Part shown: piece after piece, positions 59,490 through 64,000 of the stretch
Layout of the letters: the number at the start of each line of letters is the position of its first letter
Position numbering within the stretch: position 1 is the stretch's first letter
Origin: Dechloromonas hortensis
GTDB taxonomy: Bacteria; Pseudomonadota; Gammaproteobacteria; Burkholderiales; Rhodocyclaceae
Direction: 5' to 3'
NCBI RefSeq assembly: GCF_009469765.1
Contig: NZ_SSSQ01000002.1
Span: 186,001 to 250,000, forward strand
Length of the DNA stretch: 64,000 nucleotides
Translations under genes and position numbers: made by a program
The notes under the pieces: generated by a model
What the model was told of the DNA's origin: nothing
What the model saw: the letters and a program-made list of their open reading frames with translations, nothing else
The model's database searches: none

Positions 59490-59959
59490 CCGGCTGGCTT
59501 GAACCAAAATCAGGACGTTTGGTTGCTATTGACCAAGACGTCATCGAACAGGCCGCTGGGTATTGCCAGAAATCATTTAGCGCAACTGAAGCCGGTGGCC
59601 TTCTCATGGGCTTACGCCGCGGACAGAGCATCGAAATAAAGTGGCTGACCATTCCTCGCGAGACTGATAAACGTCAGCGTTTTGGTTTTGTCAGGGAGAT
59701 TATTGGTCACGCAGCAGCAGCCGTTGCTAAATGGCGTGAAACTGGCTCCCTAGCAGACTATGTTGGCGAGTGGCACACCCATCCGGAAGAGCATCCAACT
59801 CCGTCTGGAATTGACCTTTCGGAATGGTCAAGACAGTCAATGGAACGTACCGATGGATGGCCTTTGTTTTTCTTGATTGTCGGGACGGCGGGGTTTTATG
59901 GGGCCCTCTGCCAGGGGGGAGTTGTTTTCCCAATGACTCCTATTGAATTTGCTACTTAG
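59468..59959 (+). CDS. cap3: CBASS Cap3, JAMM-type isopeptidase
   Basis: Reverses Cap2-made conjugates. The 163-residue JAB/JAMM domain has the full zinc-site pattern: Glu41 (TEAGGLLMG), His103 and His105 (GEWHTHPE) and Asp116 (SGIDLSEW), i.e. E-xn-H-x-H-x10-D. The start is taken as the GTG at 59468, 22 bases inside cap2; a GTG at 59477 is also possible. It ends the CBASS operon. Confidence 0.93.
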   Translation: MPCVRFVTGWLEPKSGRLVAIDQDVIEQAAGYCQKSFSATEAGGLLMGLRRGQSIEIKWLTIPRETDKRQRFGFVREIIGHAAAAVAKWRETGSLADYVGEWHTHPEEHPTPSGIDLSEWSRQSMERTDGWPLFFLIVGTAGFYGALCQGGVVFPMTPIEFAT

Positions 59960-60042
59960 TTAATCACTTGAAATGCTGACTGGTTCGAGGACTCAGATAT
60001 TTGAGCGCTATACTTCATTTGTCATAACAATAAGACGAGTCA

Positions 60043-61485
60043 ATGTTTTTTGAAGCTGAACGCCAGAATTTTTTCCGCCCGCTTAACGGCAAGGGTCGGG
60101 AGCTTGTGGCTGCCTGTCTTCGTTCGCTTTATGAGCGATTGCATGGACCTGGTGCGGACTACTCACAAAATCTTAACCGAGACAGTCTTCGTGACGTACT
60201 GATGCCTGTCATCCAGGAGCATTCTGGTGATGCGCTTGTTGATGCTGTAGCTGGCGATGATGAGCTCGCAGGTATTGATAGTGGAGATGCTCAGCAACTA
60301 GCCGGGGCACTAATTCGTGCTTTGCTAAAAGATGGTTGGCTGGAAACTTTTGGTGACCGAGTAGGCCTTGTTACAGCCTATCGGTTCACTAGGCCGGGAA
60401 AGCTGTTTGCCGAAGCGATATGGTCGTTAAGTCGGTTGAGAACCCGAAGCAGGCAACGCAATGTCCGCGGTTGCAGAAATGCGTTGGATGCAGCCAGAAA
60501 GAACGTCGACGCTTATGACTTGGTTGATGCTTACGACTATGCGGAAAAAGTTATCAGTGACCTTTCTGAGGGTGTCGACTACTTCCAAGAATTGGTGCGG
60601 CGACTAATGTCAGAAGCCACTAGAACTCCTTGGGATGAGTTCATGGAGTTTCTCGACCGATTCGAGAAAGACTTCAAAAAGCAGATGACGGCCGATAATG
60701 TCGAGCGTCACCGCCAGTCCATCCGAGAAGCTATCCATAAATTGCGCTGCATTGAGGATGACCAGTTCAAGGTTCTTGAGCAACAACTACAAGACATTGC
60801 AACCTGGGCAAATCCTGAGCGTCATTCAAGCAGTACGGTTGATTGGATGCTAGACCGTATAGAGGAAATGGTCGAGGCGGCTTGCACAACAAAGCATCCT
60901 GAATTGCTTAAGGCAATGAACATCTATGTTCGTCGGGCAACAAGCATCGTGCAGCAGGCAATGCTTCTTCGCGGTGGCCAAGCGAAACACAACTACAGTA
61001 AAGCGATTGCAATGGTCGCCGAGTTGGAAGGTGAGCGGCAGTCAGCCTTGCTATCCAAAATTGGTGAGGCTTTGTCGGCGGCTGAGGTTCGGATTCTCGA
61101 CCCACATTCGTTCAAGCTTCGTTCGGCATCTCAAAGGCGGAAAGCGTTGGCAATCACGGTTCAGCCCAGGGTGAGTAGAGATTCCCGTCTGGCTGCCGCA
61201 TTGCACCGTGCGGAAGCCGGAGCCTTTGCTCTGTCAAATGATGACGTTGCTGAAAGTATTCGGCGGGAGCTACGGCTACGGAATCGCCCCGTTCGTCTTT
61301 CAACTCTCCCGGTTAAGACCGCCACAGACGTATTGCATGCAATGCAGGCAGTAGAGGCTATACGAAATTCCAAGGCTGCTGACATGAAGGCAACGAAGCT
61401 TCCCACCAAGCTCACAAACGACTTCTACTCAGCTGACGATTACCAAATTGAGTTTGCACATGAGCCTAACGACCGCAGCGCTTGA
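60043..61485 (+). CDS. jetA: Wadjet subunit JetA (kleisin-like)
   Basis: A 480-residue protein of the JetA family (MukF-like kleisin). It begins MFFEAERQNFFRPLNGKGRE, the typical JetA start, followed by winged-helix-like and long helical regions (DAYDLVDAYDYAEKVISDL). With JetB, JetC and the nuclease JetD it forms a condensin-type machine that extrudes and cuts circular plasmid DNA. It begins 83 bases after cap3 and overlaps jetB by 26 bases. The identity rests on overall likeness and the following genes. Confidence 0.88.
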   Translation: MFFEAERQNFFRPLNGKGRELVAACLRSLYERLHGPGADYSQNLNRDSLRDVLMPVIQEHSGDALVDAVAGDDELAGIDSGDAQQLAGALIRALLKDGWLETFGDRVGLVTAYRFTRPGKLFAEAIWSLSRLRTRSRQRNVRGCRNALDAARKNVDAYDLVDAYDYAEKVISDLSEGVDYFQELVRRLMSEATRTPWDEFMEFLDRFEKDFKKQMTADNVERHRQSIREAIHKLRCIEDDQFKVLEQQLQDIATWANPERHSSSTVDWMLDRIEEMVEAACTTKHPELLKAMNIYVRRATSIVQQAMLLRGGQAKHNYSKAIAMVAELEGERQSALLSKIGEALSAAEVRILDPHSFKLRSASQRRKALAITVQPRVSRDSRLAAALHRAEAGAFALSNDDVAESIRRELRLRNRPVRLSTLPVKTATDVLHAMQAVEAIRNSKAADMKATKLPTKLTNDFYSADDYQIEFAHEPNDRSA

Positions 61486-62149
61486 GCAACTGAAAGTTGC
61501 TAGCATCAAATTGGAGCGATTCCAAGAATTGGTTACGCGCCTTTTTTCCTATGGAATCGTTGTTCGAGACGAAGATGGGGCAGAGCAACGCTACTACGAT
61601 GACTCTCATCGTATCGAAGGATTGCTGACCGAGTATTTTGGCCTAGCAGGGTTTCATCTGCATCATGACATCAAAGGTGAGTTCTTCAGATTGTATGCCC
61701 CTGGTGCACAGGTTCCTGGAATCACCCCAGTTGATGTCGAACCTGTGCCATCACTAAGAGCGCGCGTCAGCCCCGATTTTGTAGCAGCAGCTCTAGCTTT
61801 ACGGTTTCTCTATCAAAAGGGTCTGACCGATGGAGGAAAAGACCTCACTGATGAGGGAGAGGTGCTAATTCGCTTTGATGAGTTGGCTGCCACGTTGCAA
61901 ACACAACTGAAACGACCGCTACCTGAGTCAGTTGTTGACCGAGACAAGGTTCTTCGAGAGCTCAAACGCCACCGTTTGATTCGGTTGAGTCCGACATTTT
62001 CGATGTCCGATGAGGATGCTCTCATTGCCATTCGCCAGACCATTCTGGGAGTTATTAGTAACGATGCGTTAGCAGCTGCGCTGGAAGCTGATGGCGGTGA
62101 GCCGGTTGAAGCTGCTTCAGATGCCGGTGTGCAGGAAGAAAACCAATGA
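61460..62149 (+). CDS. jetB: Wadjet subunit JetB (DUF4194, MukE-like)
   Basis: A 229-residue protein with the DUF4194 layout: FQELVTRLFSYGIVVRD, then HRIEGLLTEYFGLAGFHLHHD, and later VAAALALRFLYQKGL and VLRELKRHRLIRLS (winged-helix). It is the kite subunit that binds JetA. I start at the ATG at 61460 (an in-frame TTG at 61448 precedes it). The stop overlaps the jetC start as ATGA, so all three genes are coupled. Confidence 0.9.
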   Translation: MSLTTAALEQLKVASIKLERFQELVTRLFSYGIVVRDEDGAEQRYYDDSHRIEGLLTEYFGLAGFHLHHDIKGEFFRLYAPGAQVPGITPVDVEPVPSLRARVSPDFVAAALALRFLYQKGLTDGGKDLTDEGEVLIRFDELAATLQTQLKRPLPESVVDRDKVLRELKRHRLIRLSPTFSMSDEDALIAIRQTILGVISNDALAAALEADGGEPVEAASDAGVQEENQ

Positions 62150-64000
62150 AACTGGAGTCACTTATTCTCGTTAACTGGGGCTCACTGCGTTGCGGCGAAT
62201 ACCCAATGGGAAACATGACTCTCCTGACGGGGCCCACTGGTTCAGGAAAGTCGACCATGCTGGACGCTCTTCAGACTGGCATGACTGCTATCTATCAGCA
62301 CATATTCAGCTACAACCCAGGGCAGGATGAAACAACTCAGTCGGCACGCAATGGGAAAACCAAGCGAACTCTTTGGTCCTACATCGTAGGTGCCGAAGAT
62401 AATCTCTTCGCTCGTCCTGACGGTGCTCATGGCTATGTCGGTCTGGTGTTTAAGCCTAGCGAGGGCGAAGAGGGCGGGAAGAGCTTTACCGCTCTCGTTG
62501 CAGCGGCAGCCAGGGTAGATGGGTCAGGAGAGCGTCGTCAGGCCGTGCAAGAGCGATTGGCATTGTTAATCATTGATGATGCAGAGCTCCGCATGGACGA
62601 CCTGGTTAAGTTGGACCTTGAAGGCAACATGCAGGTGGTTGAGGTCGAGAAAATCGAATCCCATCTAAAGGCGCTGTATCCAAAGGTTCACAATTTTCGT
62701 GACAACAAGCGCGAATACCTTTGTCAGCTTTACGGCCGTTTTCGTGGGCAAAAAGTTGTGTCCTTTACCGAGGCTGAAGCTGCCGCAAAAGCTTGGTGTC
62801 AGGCTATTGCTCACAAGCCAATCGGCAGCGTCGATGAACTCGTAAAGACCCAGATTCTGGAGCACGACCCTCAGCAGCTATCTCAGCGTATCTCTCAAAT
62901 CAGCGACCTGGTCCGCCAAGTCCACAATTTGCGTAAAGAAGGTGAGCGGCTCGAAGCTAACATTGGTAGGTTGAAGGTTCTCGGAGGGGCAATAGCTCAG
63001 GCTACTGATGCCTACGAGAAAGCAACGGTGTATCAGGTGCTATCATCCAAGCGGCTACTTGCTGAAGATGAACGCCTCCTCGCGCAAGCGAACGACCGAA
63101 TTGTCGAGCTCAATACGAAGATTGAGTCAGAAAACGAAGTCGTTAGACAAGCCACCAGCGACAAGAAAACTCACCATGAAAGCCTGGTGAAAATTGAAGC
63201 AAAACTCTCCGGTATTCCTGCTGCAAATGAAAAAGCTCGTTTGGATGAGCGGGAAAATCGCGCCTATCAATCTTTGAAGGATGGTCTGGCGGAGTTGGTG
63301 ACTGCGCTATCTCATGTCGTAGCCCTTCAGAGTGCAGCGAACCAGTTAATAGCATTACCTATCCCTCACGACTTTAGGACTATTCAGGCGTCTGCAACGG
63401 CGATTGGAAATGAACTCTCCAAGTTACGCCGTCTTCCGATTCAGGAATGGAAGGAGCAGCTAGTGAAGTTCTTGGGGCAGGAGTCCCTTGAAGAAACTCT
63501 CACCATCTCGAAGGCATTGCGCGACCTCGAGAATATTGCTGATAACTTCGATGCCCTGTATGAGGTGATGTCTGGGGCTACTGACAGTTTTGTGTCAGCC
63601 GTGAATGGACAGTTGGGGGCGCTGCAGTCACTACAGGAAGCTGCATCTGGTCGGGAAAGGGATGCAGCCGAACGTAAAAGAAACTTGGCGGAAGGTGGTG
63701 CTGATTACCCAAGAGAAGTGCAATACGCACTCAAGTCGTTCCGCAGTGAGTTGCCACATATTCCAATACAAGTTCTTTGCGATTTGATTGAGCCTGTTGA
63801 TATTGACTGGATGCCTGCTATCGAAGGGTATTTAGACGGTGCCCGCTTTAACCTGATTGTGCCTGAGAGCGACGAAGAGGCAGCAACGCGCTTCGTAAAG
63901 GGCCGCTTCCCTCGGGTACGAGTTATCCAGGGCGCCTTGTGCAGAAGAAAAGCCAAGCCAGAATTGGTGCCGAACGACTCAATTATTCATGAATTGGCGA
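62146..64000 (+). CDS. jetC: Wadjet subunit JetC, SMC/MukB-like ATPase (cut by the window end)
   Basis: The open frame runs from the ATG at 62146 to the last base, 618 codons, and continues outside. The N-terminal head has KLESLILVNWGSLRCGEYP and Walker A GPTGSGKST (from residue 29). The frame then enters long coiled-coil arms (QRISQISDLVRQVHNLRKEG onward). Full JetC proteins have ~1,100 residues, so the second half is missing. The nuclease gene jetD is expected next, beyond the window. Confidence 0.93.
   Translation, partial: MKLESLILVNWGSLRCGEYPMGNMTLLTGPTGSGKSTMLDALQTGMTAIYQHIFSYNPGQDETTQSARNGKTKRTLWSYIVGAEDNLFARPDGAHGYVGLVFKPSEGEEGGKSFTALVAAAARVDGSGERRQAVQERLALLIIDDAELRMDDLVKLDLEGNMQVVEVEKIESHLKALYPKVHNFRDNKREYLCQLYGRFRGQKVVSFTEAEAAAKAWCQAIAHKPIGSVDELVKTQILEHDPQQLSQRISQISDLVRQVHNLRKEGERLEANIGRLKVLGGAIAQATDAYEKATVYQVLSSKRLLAEDERLLAQANDRIVELNTKIESENEVVRQATSDKKTHHESLVKIEAKLSGIPAANEKARLDERENRAYQSLKDGLAELVTALSHVVALQSAANQLIALPIPHDFRTIQASATAIGNELSKLRRLPIQEWKEQLVKFLGQESLEETLTISKALRDLENIADNFDALYEVMSGATDSFVSAVNGQLGALQSLQEAASGRERDAAERKRNLAEGGADYPREVQYALKSFRSELPHIPIQVLCDLIEPVDIDWMPAIEGYLDGARFNLIVPESDEEAATRFVKGRFPRVRVIQGALCRRKAKPELVPNDSIIHELA

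Larger units (their letters stand above)
36970..64000. mobile_element. Genomic island inserted in comEC (right end beyond the window)
   Basis: Starts where comEC is interrupted and runs past the end of the window. It shows lower GC and different codon use from the genes to the left, carries a Tn7-like transposition module, a plasmid-type replication initiator and a dense set of anti-phage systems. No tRNA, integrase or second comEC part is visible. It may be one large Tn7-like element or several elements stacked at one site. Confidence 0.75.

Overview
The window looks like part of a betaproteobacterial chromosome, probably Rhodocyclales (Dechloromonas/Azonexus-like). This is inferred from gene content and order (recJ, an RpfE-type gene, lolC/lolD, DUF2062, comEC; prfB next to lysS), the many PAS/GGDEF/EAL and chemoreceptor genes, a PEP-CTERM protein with a sigma-54 promoter, and high-GC codon use. 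No database search could be run.

Positions 1 to about 36,970 are ordinary chromosomal backbone. They hold the end of a transporter, a DUF2950/DUF3300 pair, fabI, a polyphosphate kinase 2, an O-acetylhomoserine sulfhydrylase, mnmC, lysS, prfB with its programmed frameshift, a chemoreceptor/NIT-like/c-di-GMP operon, nifJ with a dihydroorotate-dehydrogenase-like partner, a STAS protein, the PEP-CTERM gene, a large GGDEF-EAL sensor, recJ, lolC-lolD, a second chemoreceptor and DUF2062.

At about 36,970 the competence gene comEC stops abruptly inside its N-terminal part. The rest of the window has clearly lower GC and is a genomic island whose far end is not in the window. Its left edge carries three TTTAAAAAT-type repeats. 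Next come small cargo genes (including a NYN/OST-HTH protein) flanked by 100-bp direct repeats, then a Tn7-like module (tnsA-tnsB-tnsC-tniQ plus a fifth protein with an IS402-type C-terminal domain, possibly the target selector). Beyond it lie a DNA-binding regulator, 22-bp iterons and a TrfA-type plasmid replication initiator.

From about 49.8 kb on, the island is a defence cluster: a ScoMcrA/DUF3883 nuclease-like protein; an unusual three-gene operon (diadenylate-cyclase-like protein, Cap15-like 2TM beta-barrel effector, HExxH peptidase); a type II CBASS operon (patatin phospholipase, DncV-like cyclase, Cap2, Cap3) preceded by a DUF2188 gene and divergent from a CapH/CapP-like repressor-protease pair; and a Wadjet system (jetA, jetB, start of jetC) cut by the window end. 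The best candidates for something new are the cyclase-like/2TM-beta operon, the fifth transposition protein, and the replicon-like trfA/iteron unit inside the island.
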